A stretch of 64,000 bases of DNA from Megascapheus bottae (Eukaryota > Chordata > Mammalia > Rodentia > Geomyidae), in contig JANJXV010000013.1 of the NCBI GenBank assembly GCA_024803745.1, positions 29,306,001-29,370,000 on the forward strand, given 5' to 3'. Positions 43,491-54,310 of the stretch are shown one piece after another; positions within the stretch are counted from its first letter, which is position 1, and each line of letters starts with the position of its first letter. The notes below the pieces were generated by a model. That model saw only the letters and a program-made list of their open reading frames with translations, was not told the origin of the DNA and did no database searches. The position numbers and the translations under genes were made by a program.

Positions 43491-45234
43491 CTAAAATGTG
43501 TTTTCAAAAAAGGTTTTTTAAACAAACATTCTGGAATCTTCATGGAAAATTTATAGAGAATAATGCAGCTCAGGTGTCTAAGATTTGTAGGAAAAATTTT
43601 CACTGACTCAATTTAAAGAGCTTTACAAAAGTTAATTAAAAGAATGACAGGAGTGCAACTGGCTTTCTACAAACATCAGAAGTACTCATCGCAAATGACT
43701 TAAATCTGTTTAGACAGCAACATGACGTGTGGTGCATGCCCTTGGTGACAGGAGATTGAGAATTGTTCTTCACAGTGACAGAGAATTGCCTTAAACAAAG
43801 TACTTCAGCCTCATAACATAAAATTATTAGAAAGATTGGAGTAGATATGAGATTCATTTAAAGTACAAAATTATTTCAAAGTGTTTTAGAAGTGGCTGTT
43901 CAATCTTGCTTTAATATTTTGTGAAAAGTAAAAAGTCAATTCTAATCTTGGACAAACCTTGTGATCAGAACATCTTAATATTATTAATACTTAATGAAAT
44001 ATTTTCATCTATCTAATGATTTTCTGCCATCTTTGTTTTCAGTTTCAAGTAGGTAAATTTTGAATCTTCAAGGCCATCTCTTTTGTAAAATGTTTTTTTT
44101 TTTTACCTCTGGCTACCAGAATCAAGACCTCTTTAGTATGTCACAGATTCTATTGATAGAATAGAGTCTCATGGACTGACCAAAGTGAACAAAGGGAAAA
44201 CAACCCAATTGACCTAGCCATATGCACGGGAGAATAGGTGGGTTTTTTTTATTTTTTTTGGTAAGTTTAGTATGTAAAATGTAAAAAGCAATACAGAGAT
44301 ACTAAAGTGAGTTGACAAGATGGAAAATGGTAGAATGTCACATGTGTCATTGTGTAATGAACAAAGTAAGTCAAATGATGTACAAAAATGTGTCCCCTCT
44401 AAAAAGAAGGAAATTAAAGCATAATTCACTTGCAAATCAGACACTTGGCTCATGCATGTAGATCCAAGAGCACATGGTTTGGTTCACATTGCCTACAGAG
44501 AATTAAATTATATATATTTTCTGAAACATTGCTATTTTTTTCTGTGCAGAGAAACCTAACTGATTTCTTAATACAAGGAAAACTGAATAGGGCTTGTGCA
44601 CATTCTTAATTTCACTTTGAAATAGCCCACACACTAATTAAATCTTCCTAACATATTGTTATCAAAATCTTAGCTCACTCCTATTAAATAACAATGTAGC
44701 CCCTAATGTGCTTGAGTACTGTGGTAGCGACATGATTGATGGATTTGCCATTCTCAAAACATGTGGGCAAAATAAAAGAGAAATACAGTTGATTCATAAA
44801 GTGTGTATAATTATCTATTTTGAAGAAACTATCACTGAAGCCCTCTGTTCTTTCAACTGAAAAGCTGTGATAGCATTGCCCTGAGCAAAGCAGGCTTGTC
44901 ATGGACAGATTAATTTGGAGAGCAGCTGTGCAGAACAAAATGACTTCTGGGGTATACATGGCTGTGAGCTGGTTTTGAGCTCAGGGGGTAATGTTGTAAG
45001 TAGTGACAGATACTTCAGATCATGAAAATGTCACCAAGCAATAAAGTTCTCATGTGCTTCTGTGAGTAGAATGGGCAGCTGGCCCTACAGCACTGTTTGA
45101 TTTCATCAGTTCAAGGCTCTTCCCCCTAGGACAGGCAAAAAGCAAAATCAGAGATGATGTGCAATTCACAACGACATAATAGCAGAAAGAAAATACTCAA
45201 AATAGCTTCAAGAAGTCAGATTGTAAAATCATAA
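43491..45234. other. No gene seen; 1.7 kb without recognised repeats
   Basis: Unique-looking DNA. Reverse frames of 73-91 codons at 43,636, 44,214 and 44,684 have no recognised domain. T/A homopolymer patches lie near 44,092 and 44,241. Confidence 0.5.
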
Positions 45235-45265
45235 GATGTGTGTGTGTGTGTGTGTGTGTGTGTGT
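45235..45265. repeat. (TG)n microsatellite
   Basis: About 15 TG units, followed to about 45,358 by a purine-rich stretch (GGGAGAGGGAGAGAGAGAG). Confidence 0.96.
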
Positions 45266-45555
45266 CTATTAGAGAGACTGAGGAAGAAGGAGAGAAAAAG
45301 GGAAAAAGAAAGGGAGTGACAGTTCGATATGGAGAGGGAGAGGGAGAGAGAGAGAGAGTCATGGTGGATTGTGGCTAAAGCCAGAATAAAATTAGCTTGG
45401 GTGTATTTGAACAATTATTTTATAAAAAAGTCATATTATATATTAAAATTTATTTTGTAAATCCATACATATTCCAATTCCATAATCCTCTCATAGTACA
45501 TATATAAAAGAAATTACTCCAGGGTCAGCATACATCAAAATCATCATTAATATCA

Positions 45556-45565
45556 TAGTAAACAT
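45556..45565 (+). repeat. L1 target-site duplication, left copy
   Basis: TAGTAAACAT recurs exactly at 46,307-46,316, enclosing both pieces of the rearranged L1. Confidence 0.9.
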
Positions 45566-45567
45566 TT

Positions 45568-46165
45568 TTGAATATTTTTATTGTAATTAATAAAAGGGTT
45601 ACATGATATTTTCCAGATAGAAGGTGCATTAATTCACATACATTGTTACCCATTCAAATGTCTTGGTCCCCATTACCCTCCCCCCTACCCCCCATCTTGT
45701 TTTCCCCCCTTCCCTATCCAATTTCAAATAACCAAATACAAATATATCCGATATATCAGGTAACAAAGTGAGATACTGTAACAATATGAGATAACCAAGG
45801 GACAGCAAAAGAGATGAGAGATAACATAGTACCTTAAGAACAACAATCATTCATTATATGGCTTATGTTTCTATATCCTAGAGGTCCTTTCAATTAGCAT
45901 CATACCATATGGCCTTTTGTATCAAGGTTTTGCTCTATTGCAAATCTCTGCTAGGATAGCCCAAGGTTTCTGCTGATTATGACAAATGAGGGAAACCACT
46001 GAGCCTAAGTTCCTTTGTGTCTGGCTTACTTCACAAATGGGGCAATGTCATTCTTTCTGACAGCAGCATAGAATTCCATTGTGTACAAATACCACATCTT
46101 GTTGATCCACTCATCAACTGAGGGACATCTGTGTTGGTTCCATATCCTTGCTATGGTAAATAATG
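45568..46165 (-). mobile_element. L1 3' part (ORF2 end and 3' UTR), reverse
   Basis: Reverse-complement L1 from its 3' end (ATTAATAAAAGGGTTACATG), through the C-rich complement of the G block (about 45,672-45,712), GATCCACTCATCAACTGAGG and GGTTCCATATCCTTGC, to about 46,165. About 40 bp of the ORF2 end are missing near 46,030. It carries the CTCTAGGATATAG 3' UTR variant. Confidence 0.95.
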
Positions 46166-46170
46166 CTGCA

Positions 46171-46306
46171 CCTTCCACCTAAGAAAAGCCCAGGGCCAGA
46201 TGGACTCTCAGCTGAATTCTATAAAGTCTTAAAAACAAAGCTCACACCAATACTCCTTAAGCTCTTCAACGAAATTGAAAATGAAGGTTCTTTACCAAAC
46301 TCATTC
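46171..46306 (+). mobile_element. L1 RT-region segment, inverted relative to its 3' part
   Basis: Encodes [20 protein letters not shown] and [15 protein letters not shown], the linker-to-RT entry of ORF2, on the plus strand, while the adjoining L1 part is on the minus strand. Both parts lie between the TAGTAAACAT repeats, so they came from one insertion. About 1.9 kb of L1 is missing between them. Confidence 0.9.
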
Positions 46307-46316
46307 TAGTAAACAT

Positions 46317-46914
46317 GTTTTTAAATACTTAGAACTTACATTTTCTCCTATTAATCTTTTAGCATTTGATTCTCAATTGTTACAATACAAAATCTAACAC
46401 AACTTCTAATACAACTTCAGAAATAATAACTAGCAAACTAGGTTCAATTTCATTTTGTCTTTTTAATGAGAAAAAAATGAAACCATATTCACTTATCAAC
46501 AAGATTAAGACAATATCATTTCAAAAAATGAGTGCAGTTAATTTTATAAAAGATTACACAACTATGTTTAAAAATAAATTCCCTACTAAAAACCATCATG
46601 TGTCTATAAAATCTGTCTTAAAGTCTTCAGAAAAATTTACACTACTGCCACTGAGTAATTTTCAGAATTTAAAAGGACTTTTAAAATAATATTCTACATC
46701 ATCCTTCAACAATAAATTTTCTACCTTCACTGAATGGATTACAGTATTGCTATGTGCTTGATGTCTCCTGTTTTGACTTTCTCACATTCTTATTTTATGA
46801 CTTTTCTACTGTTGCATGGGCCTTGGAATGATTATTTTTATTAGTTTCTTGGTAGATGAGACATTTAAAAAATATTCATAATAAAATATAAGTAAGGAGC
46901 ATCAGTAAAACCTT
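46317..46914. other. No supported gene
   Basis: Contains a 107-codon frame (46,366-46,689) rich in Asn, Thr, Ser and Lys with no recognised domain, as expected by chance in AT-rich DNA. Confidence 0.5.
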
Positions 46915-47000
46915 GATTTTATTATTTTATTTTATTAGCATAAATTAATTGTACAAAGGGTTTCATATAGCCATATGTGTGTTCATTTTATTTCATTAGA
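46915..47000 (-). mobile_element. Old L1 3' UTR fragment (tentative)
   Basis: TTATTAGCATAAATTAATTG and TACAAAGGGTTTCATATAGC resemble the reverse complement of an old rodent L1 3' end, as at 600 and 11,700. Only about 85 bp are visible. Confidence 0.5.
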
Positions 47001-47221
47001 ATTCAGTTCTTCTATTGTAGTTTCTCTTAAATTTCACTTTATGATTAGTTTCTAGATCTTTAAGGGGAATGAGTTTGAATTCCATATGAGAAGAGCCCAG
47101 ATTATTGCACACAACAATATGCAGATCATGGAAGCCAAATTCGTAGGATGATCTGAAATGATCCCCGGAAGCCTCCACTTATTGAATAGCCAGAATCCTA
47201 GGCACTATTAGTGACACCTGG

Positions 47222-47356
47222 CTTGTTTGTTTGTTTGCTTATTTATTTATTTCTTTATTTCCAGTCCTGGGCTTGAGCTCAGGGCCAGAGCACTGTTCTT
47301 GAACTTTCTCAAGGCTAGGGCTCTATCACTTGAGCCTCAGCACCACTTCTGGCTCT
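47222..47356 (-). mobile_element. SINE A, 3' half only
   Basis: A (GTTT)n/(TTTA)n tail, then CCAGTCCTGGGCTTGAGC to CAGCACCACTTCTGGC. It stops where an L1 T-tail begins; the head half (GGTACC to GGCCC) is not found after the L1, so it was lost at or before the L1 insertion. Confidence 0.93.
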
Positions 47357-48041
47357 TTTTTTTTGCTATTTTTTATTGGAATTAATAGAAGGGTTACATT
47401 ATATTCACCAGATAGAAGGTGCATTACTTCACAATCATTGAGACCCCTTCTCATGATTTTGTCCTCATTTCCCTCCCCCCACCCCCATCCCTCATCTTGT
47501 TTTCCCCCTTCCCTATCCTATTTCAATAAACAAATAATATATATATATATATATATACAATATACCACACAACAAGGTAAGATACTGTAACAATATGAGA
47601 TAACCAAGGGACAACAAAAGAGATAAGAGATAACATAGTACATTAAGGATGACAATCACACGTTGTATGGCTTTTGTTTCTATATCCTGGAGGTCCTTTC
47701 ATTTAGCATCATGCTATATGGCCTTATGTATCTAGGTTTTGTTCTGTTGTAAATCTCTGCTAGGAGATCCCAAGGTTTCTACTGGTTGTGACAAATGAGG
47801 GAAACCATTGAGCCTAAGTTCCTTTGAGTCTGGCTTACTTCACTTAATATGATTTTTCCTAAGTCTTTCCATTTCTTTACAAATAGGGCGATGATCATTC
47901 TTTCTGACAGCAGCATAGAATTCCATTGTGTATAAATACCACATCTTGTTGCGCAAGTCATCAACTGAGGGGCATCTGGGTTGTTTCTATATCTTTGTTA
48001 TGGTAAGTAGTGCTGCAATGAACATCGTTGTGCTAGTGGCG
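47357..48041 (-). mobile_element. Short 5'-truncated L1, reverse
   Basis: Reverse L1 from the 3' end (GAATTAATAGAAGGGTTAC), through a C-rich block (about 47,476-47,494), a (TA)n array at 47,537-47,559, CTGGAGGTCCTTTCATTTAG and the ORF2 end to TGCAATGAACATCGTTGTGC near 48,030. It carries the CTCCAGGATATAG variant. The ORF2 end has a frameshift. Confidence 0.95.
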
Positions 48042-50050
48042 GAACAATGCAATATGCTCAAAGAACTTGACTGAGGTGTTCAATATTTAAAATGGTTTCA
48101 AACTACAGAGATCACCACAGAATATTCCAGACAGAACTGAGAGCACATTGACAGCAACTATACTGTCTTAGGCGTCTTAAGGAACTGAGGGAAAGAGAGT
48201 CAGCAGTTGCTGAATTTATCCCATCTATAGGGTAGGCCGAAGGAACTAAAATGACTCAAGATGTGTGAGACAAGAAGAATGAAATTGATGCCAGGCCTGT
48301 GTTTCTGTACTTAGTCAAATCTTATGGAGTGATTTATGATATTAAGCTTGAAATAAAAGTCTATGTAATTGAATGTAGTAGCTAAAATATTCATTTACTC
48401 TTCATTGAAGGATAAAAATTTTATATATAACTAGAAAAGATCACATTGTTTAGTGATATAGTCATATTGTTATAACTTTAAAAAATATCTATATAAATTA
48501 GTAAATTTCAATAACAATGCACAAGAGAAGAAATAGAACCTGTCAGACATGCCCAAAGCACATTGAAATGGCTTTGAAAACTTTGCAAACAATGGCCATT
48601 GATTGAGTTATTGAGTGAAACAATTTAATATAGAAAAGTATTTTCCAAGATACCTGTATAAGGATTTTTATTAAACCTGTAAATCATATGGGATATAGTC
48701 ATTAAAGACTGGCTAATGACATTAACTTAGATGGTATTAGCATGGTAAGAAAGTCAACATCAGGCCTGGGGAAACATCTGACTCTCCTATATGAGAGAAA
48801 TAGGGCACATTGCTTTCATTAAATTTAGTATTTATTCATGTGAATCCAGGTTCTCTCAAGACAGAATCAAATATAGCATTTACTTCCTCTTAGAGATCAT
48901 TCTAATTGAATGGATGTAAACACAGATGTAAACATTTCATCAGATGGGCACATATATTTTGTCTTACAAGCTTTTATGAAAGGTTTTAATGAAAAGATTT
49001 CTGGAATAAATCTCCCATGTGTGAGCATGTAAGGTAATGCTAATTTTGGACAGCCTAAGATAGGAGAACAACATGTAGCAAGGAACACAGCTATACTTCA
49101 TGAGAATGGGAGGAGCCCAACACTTGACACTGCTGTAGGAACTCTTGAAGGCAGAAGAAAAATGGAACATTGCTTTGTGCTCATCTTGCATTTTCAAGGC
49201 ACCAAAACACCAAAGCATCAAAGTGTCAAAACACCAAAATAAAATATTTCTTTTAAAGCATGCTACCTACAACATTTCACTAATGTTTTGTTTATGTCTA
49301 TCCAGATAATTTGATATAGCCTAGGATAGATGATTTAAAAACCTCCTGAAAAATAATCACCAAGAATATGTCTGTGGTGGAAACAAGAAAGTAGGAGAAT
49401 AAGAAAGGATTTTGGTCGTGACTGACTTGCTGAGCCTAGGAGATCCAGTTGGAGGAATGGGGCTCTACTGATATGAATTTTAGCTTCATAGTTTCAATGA
49501 AGGTTTAGGCAAAGTGGAAGTAGCCCTGGATTGAAAACTCTCCTGTTATGCAGGAGAAAGGAATGGGTTGGTTTTAGGAGATTCAAGGGTGGGCCAGCAG
49601 CAGTGATTCAGGGAATTCTTTGTCATTTTGTGTGTCTAATACGTTGTTTTCTTTAGTGCCTGTGTTTGACCAATACAAACTTGTTTTTAATCTTGTTAGA
49701 AATATAGCAGACAAATGAAGAGAGAAAACAAGTGAGAATGAAGTCATCTTATTCAATGCAACTGGAAAAAATGAAGGTATGGGCAAAATTGGAAAGGAGG
49801 AAAAACATGAATGAGAAGAATAAATTGATCAAAATACATTATACACATAAACTGACATGATGAATGGTGACCCTTTTGTACAACACTTAAATTCAATATG
49901 ACTTAATAGGTAAAGAAATATAATCTGATAACCAGGTAAGATTTGCCTTATTATGCAATTAGAAAAAAAGTAAATCAAGGCACAAAACAATAATGAGCTT
50001 ACCCTAGTCATTTGATCCACATATAGCAAGATAAATCAGATGTTACTCCT
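48042..50050. other. No gene seen; 2.0 kb without recognised repeat families
   Basis: Unique-looking DNA. The only local repeat is five copies of an 8-bp unit at 49,200-49,239. Frames are 63-85 codons without recognised domains. Confidence 0.5.
49200..49239. repeat. 8-bp tandem repeat, five units
   Basis: Units CACCAAAA, CACCAAAG, CATCAAAG, TGTCAAAA and CACCAAAA in register. Confidence 0.85.
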
Positions 50051-50200
50051 TTTTAGATGGTACTGGTGATTGAATTTAGAGTCTCAAACATGTTAGGCAT
50101 GGCTTCACCATGTGAACCACACCTCTGTCATTTTCTTGCTGGGTAATTTTGAGCTAGGGTCTCTTGCACTTTTTATCCTGGCATTTGGCTTCATATTTTA
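50051..50200 (-). mobile_element. Old B1-ID SINE relic
   Basis: GGTACTGGTGATTGAATTTAG, TGTTAGGCATGGCTTCACC and GTGAACCACACC give a reversed ID-like head. TTGCTGGGTAATTTTGAGC-TAGGGTCTCTTGCAC follows as the end of a reversed B1 part. Older than the SINE A and B copies by divergence. Confidence 0.75.
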
Positions 50201-51139
50201 ATATTAACATATAAGTTTTTTCAATTAGAAAACATAATTATTTGGGCTAGTGTTGTGATATGTTTACAATGGGTAAATTTCTTGGAAAAGTTTCTTTTGT
50301 TCTATTTGAGGGATTATATGTATGCCTCCTAAATTAAATTAAATTTTAATTTAACCCATTTTTAGTAATTGGATTTGAGACTAGATAGGAAATGTCAGGT
50401 TGTTTCCAACAAAATAACCAATGTTTCTCCTCCCTTCCCTAAGTTCTATATATAGATGATTGTATTAACCTTCAAATGATCTACAGTGCTAGGCTGTCCA
50501 GTTCAATGGTGGCCTCTTATGACATGAAACCAACTCAGAAATACAGCTGAAATGTAGATAGGAAATCCAGATCATTGGAGGGTTGCTCAATTTGAAATTC
50601 AGTAGGCTTTCTGTTAATGTACTAATTTTCCCCTGGTAACAAAGACATTTCATATTTGTAAAGCCATATTATAGAAGCAGAGGATATATTCATAGGGATT
50701 CTCATCTTAATATAATTATAATGCTTTATTAACCATAACCAAGCCATAATCATTCACTGTATGGATTAGATATTCCTTTCAATGGATTTGTTGAATATGG
50801 AAAATAAAATAAGATCTATTTGGAATCATGATTGTACTATGCAATGTTAATCATTGTGTAATGTCACATTGTCCTTGAGTTTATGATCTACTTTTCTGGG
50901 CAAGATCCCCAACCTGGTTTATATATACGTGATTCAATCTGCCCTACATCATACATTTCATCAAACAAATCCTTCTTAATATGTTTATTTCCTTGCCACT
51001 TCCTAGACATCCATACGCTTGTCTAACTAGAAACTTCATCAGTAGTTGTTGGTCAACGATGCTCCAACTTTTTCAGTTGCGCAGTTAGAGTCATTTTTGA
51101 ACATTAGGCTATTTATTTTTCCTTATACAATATACTCAA
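50201..51139. other. No gene seen
   Basis: Unique-looking AT-rich DNA. A near-palindromic TTAAATTAA-ATT-TTAATTTAA lies near 50,334-50,354. Confidence 0.5.
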
Positions 51140-51241
51140 AAAAGTTAGGAAGTGGTGCTGTGGCTCAACTGGTGGAGTGCTATCTTGAGTTGAAGAGCTC
51201 AGGGGCAGTGCACAGTCTGAGACCCCAAGACCGACAAAAAC
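51140..51241 (+). mobile_element. Solo right half of the shared SINE module
   Basis: GAAGTGGTGCTGTGGCTCAAC, then GAGTTGAAGAGCTCAGGGGC and CCCCAAGACCGACAAAAAC, is the SINE B type right half (ends CCGAC, not CTGGC) with no B1 part before it. It is a 5'-truncated copy. Confidence 0.9.
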
Positions 51242-51352
51242 AGTTAGATTATAACGTATTCATTTTGTCCTATTCTTTAGACTATTACTTTTCTATACCC
51301 ATTTTTATTCTTATAATATATTTAATACATTCATCAATATTTTATGAGTTAA

Positions 51353-51368
51353 GAAATGAGCTATTTTA
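51353..51368 (+). repeat. SINE target-site duplication, left copy
   Basis: GAAATGAGCTATTTTA recurs exactly at 51,578-51,593 (16 bp). Confidence 0.98.
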
Positions 51369-51577
51369 TTTTATTTTATTTATTTTTTTTTGCCAGTCCT
51401 GGGCTTGAGCTCAGGGCCTGAGCACTGTCCTTGGACTTTCTCAAGGCTAGAGCTCTACCACTTGAGCCTCAGCACCACTTCCGGCTTTTTTCTATATATG
51501 TGGTACTGAGGAATCGAACCAGGGGTCTTCATGCATGCTAGGCAAGCACTTTAACCACTAAGCCAAACTCCCGGCCC
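51369..51577 (-). mobile_element. Young-looking SINE A with perfect 16-bp TSD
   Basis: Complete reverse SINE A ending CCAAACTCCCGGCCC, with a (TTTTA)n/T tail and very little divergence from its neighbours. The head reads GTGGTTAAAGTGC (here ACTTTAACCACT in reverse), unlike GTGGTAGAGTGC in most copies. Confidence 0.98.
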
Positions 51578-51708
51578 GAAATGAGCTATTTTAATCATCA
51601 GCATTAATGAAGTTATGTTTTCACAATAGAGAAATGAATTGTGGATCAATGTACAATTTCCTAGAGGAATATACTTTAGTCTTAGAAAAGTAATCAACTT
51701 GCTATCAT

Positions 51709-51719
51709 CTCCTAAGATT
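51709..51719 (+). repeat. SINE target-site duplication, left copy
   Basis: CTCCTAAGATT recurs exactly at 51,914-51,924. Confidence 0.94.
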
Positions 51720-51913
51720 ATTTTTTTTTGCCAGTCCTGAGCTTGAGCTCAGGGCCTGAGCACTGTCTTTGAACTTTCTCAAAACTAGAGCTCTACCACT
51801 TGAGCCTCAGCATCACTCCCGGCTTTTTTTCTATATATGTGGTACTGAGGAACCAAACCTGGGTCTTCTTGCATGCTAGGCAAGCACTCTACCACTAGGC
51901 TAAAGTCCCAGCC
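51720..51913 (-). mobile_element. SINE A copy with 11-bp TSD
   Basis: TTTTTTTTTGCCAGTCCTGAG to CTAAAGTCCCAGCCC. Box B region GAGGAACCAAACCTGGG. The head has the common CTCTACCACT form. Low to moderate divergence. Confidence 0.97.
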
Positions 51914-51924
51914 CTCCTAAGATT

Positions 51925-52765
51925 TTTGTATGATATCAAATCATTAGTTCAAATTTCAAATCTCAACTTCTTGCATTAAAACCTTTGTTTCAGACTGTGT
52001 TTCCTTGTGGAATATTCATACCTCACTTTACCTACATTAAGTCTTTTCATAATTCTAAATTTAAAAGCAATGCAAGTCCTTCATAATTATCCAGTGTGAA
52101 AGTCTAAGTGTCTCTCCTTTGTTTGTTTCATTCATATCAGATATATCAGTGAATTCTAAAGATTTTTTTAGCCTCTAAAGTAAATTTTAAGCTACTCTGA
52201 ATCCACCCAATAATTTCCATTTCAGTTACCACAAAGGTTCAAATTGTGATGATCTTTCTCTTCTCTGTATTGACAGCATCCACCTTTCGGAGTACTATCC
52301 GATCTGCTTTTATAGTATGCTTTCCACATGAAAACCAGGCAGACTTCTTAAAATTCAAATATATCCTTTTCTGGCTTACTACCTTTACATTTCACATAGA
52401 TTAGAATCTCAGTTTAGAGTTCTTAGGAAAAGTGGCTCAGTGAGACATTTTTCTGCCTTCATCTCTATTTCTGTGTAGTTCAAGTGTACTCTAGTCTCTA
52501 CTCTGAAACAAGCAGTACTTCCTTCATAAAAGCCTTTGAAATGTTTCTTTTTCCCCATCATGTAGAATGTTTTTGTTTCCTAGTGCTTCAAGTTACTGAG
52601 TCCATAGGACACTTGGAAATACGGACTTCTCTCCCTTCCCTCTGCAGACAAACTGTTCACTAGTCACTGGTTACTCTGTCAGAAGACCTTGTTTTGTATC
52701 TCTTTAACAATGACCCTGGCCTGAAATTATCATCTTATATATAAACTTATATTCAGCATTCCCTA
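51925..52765. other. No gene seen
   Basis: Unique-looking interval, somewhat richer in C+T than its surroundings. Confidence 0.5.
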
Positions 52766-52805
52766 CCCTCTGAGTTCAAGCCCCAAGAACATCAAAACAA
52801 ACAAC
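52766..52805 (+). mobile_element. SINE A/B 3' tail fragment (tentative)
   Basis: CTGAGTTCAAGCCCCAAGAAC followed by an A-rich stretch matches only the last ~20 bp of the shared right module plus tail. Confidence 0.5.
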
Positions 52806-53075
52806 CACAAATAAAAACAGAAAATTTATTTAAGTTATACCACTACTTTATAATATATTAAACAACTTTTCTGCATTCAGTTAGTGGGATAACTTTTACT
52901 TTTACATTAATATAAAGAATTTTGATCCTTTAACTGATACTCCATTTTCCTTAGTTAGCAGTCAATAAGTAGATGGTTGAGAACTTTCATAAAAACAGCA
53001 ACAAGAACAAAGCTTTTGATAAACACTTAAATAAAACATATTTTCTCTCTAAAATATGTAGACAACATTGTGTTT

Positions 53076-53091
53076 TTTACTCCTATTTTCT
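53076..53091 (+). repeat. SINE target-site duplication, left copy
   Basis: TTTACTCCTATTTTCT recurs exactly at 53,285-53,300 (16 bp). Confidence 0.98.
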
Positions 53092-53284
53092 TTTTTTTTG
53101 CCAGTCCTGGGCTTGAGCTCAGGGCCTGAGCACTGTCCTTGGACTTTCTCAAGGCTAGAGCTCTACCACTTGAGATTCAGCACCACTTCCGGCTTTTTTT
53201 CTATGTATGCGGTACCGAGGAATCGAACCTGGGTCTTCATGCATGCTAGGCAAGCACTTTAACCACTAGGCCAAACTCCCGGCC
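53092..53284 (-). mobile_element. Young-looking SINE A with perfect 16-bp TSD
   Basis: Complete reverse SINE A, from TTTTTTTTGCCAGTCCTGGGC to CCAAACTCCCGGCC, with ACTTTAACCACT in the head and GTACCGAGGAATCGAACC intact. Nearly identical to the copies at 51,369 and 55,521. Confidence 0.98.
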
Positions 53285-53300
53285 TTTACTCCTATTTTCT

Positions 53301-53798
53301 ATGCATGTATAATCTCCAAGTAAAATGAGATGATCAACTGCAATTGGAAAATGGTCCTACGTGGCATTAGATGAGTGAATATTCTATTCCTGCATATCCT
53401 ACATCCTTCATTGTGTATGTCATTTTTCTTTGACTAGAAACTATGACTTTTACTCATTTAATCATCTATCCACCTATTTATTTTTCTTGAACAGTAAATA
53501 TGTTTAAATATATGATCAATATTTCTAGAAGGGGAAATTATAAATGTTTCATCTGTTTCTTTAGTTCAAGTAAATAGAGGATTGGCATAAATAGATTTTT
53601 TTAATTAAGTCGTTGTACAAATTGGTTGCTATTCAACAAAGCAGTTAATGAGTAATATTTTATTAATGGTTATTCCTTTCAACATTCTTACTCAAGTATG
53701 ACCTTAACAGACTTTTTTCCCCTATATTTTTATTTCCTAGTTGCTAGTACTTGAATTTTTAACTCTAGGTATTACACTTGCTACAAAAATCTTGGTCA
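53301..53798. other. No gene seen
   Basis: Unique-looking AT-rich interval. Confidence 0.5.
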
Positions 53799-54058
53799 TG
53801 CCAGGCTTGGTGGCTCATGCCTGTAATCCTCGCTACTCAGGGGGCTGAAATCTGAGGATCAAGGGTCAAAGCCAGCCCAGGCACAAAAGAACCTGAGACT
53901 CTCATCTCCAATTAACCTCTAGAAAGCAGGAAGTGGGGCTTGGCTCAAGGGTAGGGCAGTAGCCTTGAGCTGAAGAGCTCAGGGACAGTGCCCAGGCCAA
54001 GTTCAAGCCCCATGACCCATCAAAAAAAAAAAAAAAAAAAAAAAAGAAAAAAAGAAAA
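53799..54058 (+). mobile_element. SINE B copy, full length
   Basis: GCCAGGCTTGGTGGCTCATGC, GAGACTCTCATCTCCAATTAA and GTAGCCTTGAGCTGAAGAGC to CAAGCCCCATGACCC and an A-tail of about 45 bases. Good reference copy for the family. Flanks resemble each other at 7 of 10 bases, all differences C/T. Confidence 0.97.
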
Positions 54059-54218
54059 CAAAAAAAATTTCGGCCACTTGAAATATGCCCTAGAACTTTT
54101 CAGTCAATTTTGAATTTTTTTTTGCCAGGGTTTAATAAACAATAATAACCCATCTATTTATTCCTTTTTGTAGAGGGAAAAATAAGTACAAACCACCACA
54201 CAGAATGTTTTAGTGGAA

Positions 54219-54310
54219 ATGGGGAATCTCGCAAATTTTTTGCCCAGATTGAGTTTGAAACACTATCTTTCTAAGTAGCTGAGATTACAAGTATGAGCTA
54301 CTTTGACAGA
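54219..54310 (-). mobile_element. Old B1 relic
   Basis: GGGAATCTCGCAAATTTTTT-GCCCAGATTGAGTTTGAAAC and GTAGCTGAGATTACAAGTATGAG form a reverse B1 monomer. Moderately to strongly diverged. Confidence 0.78.
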
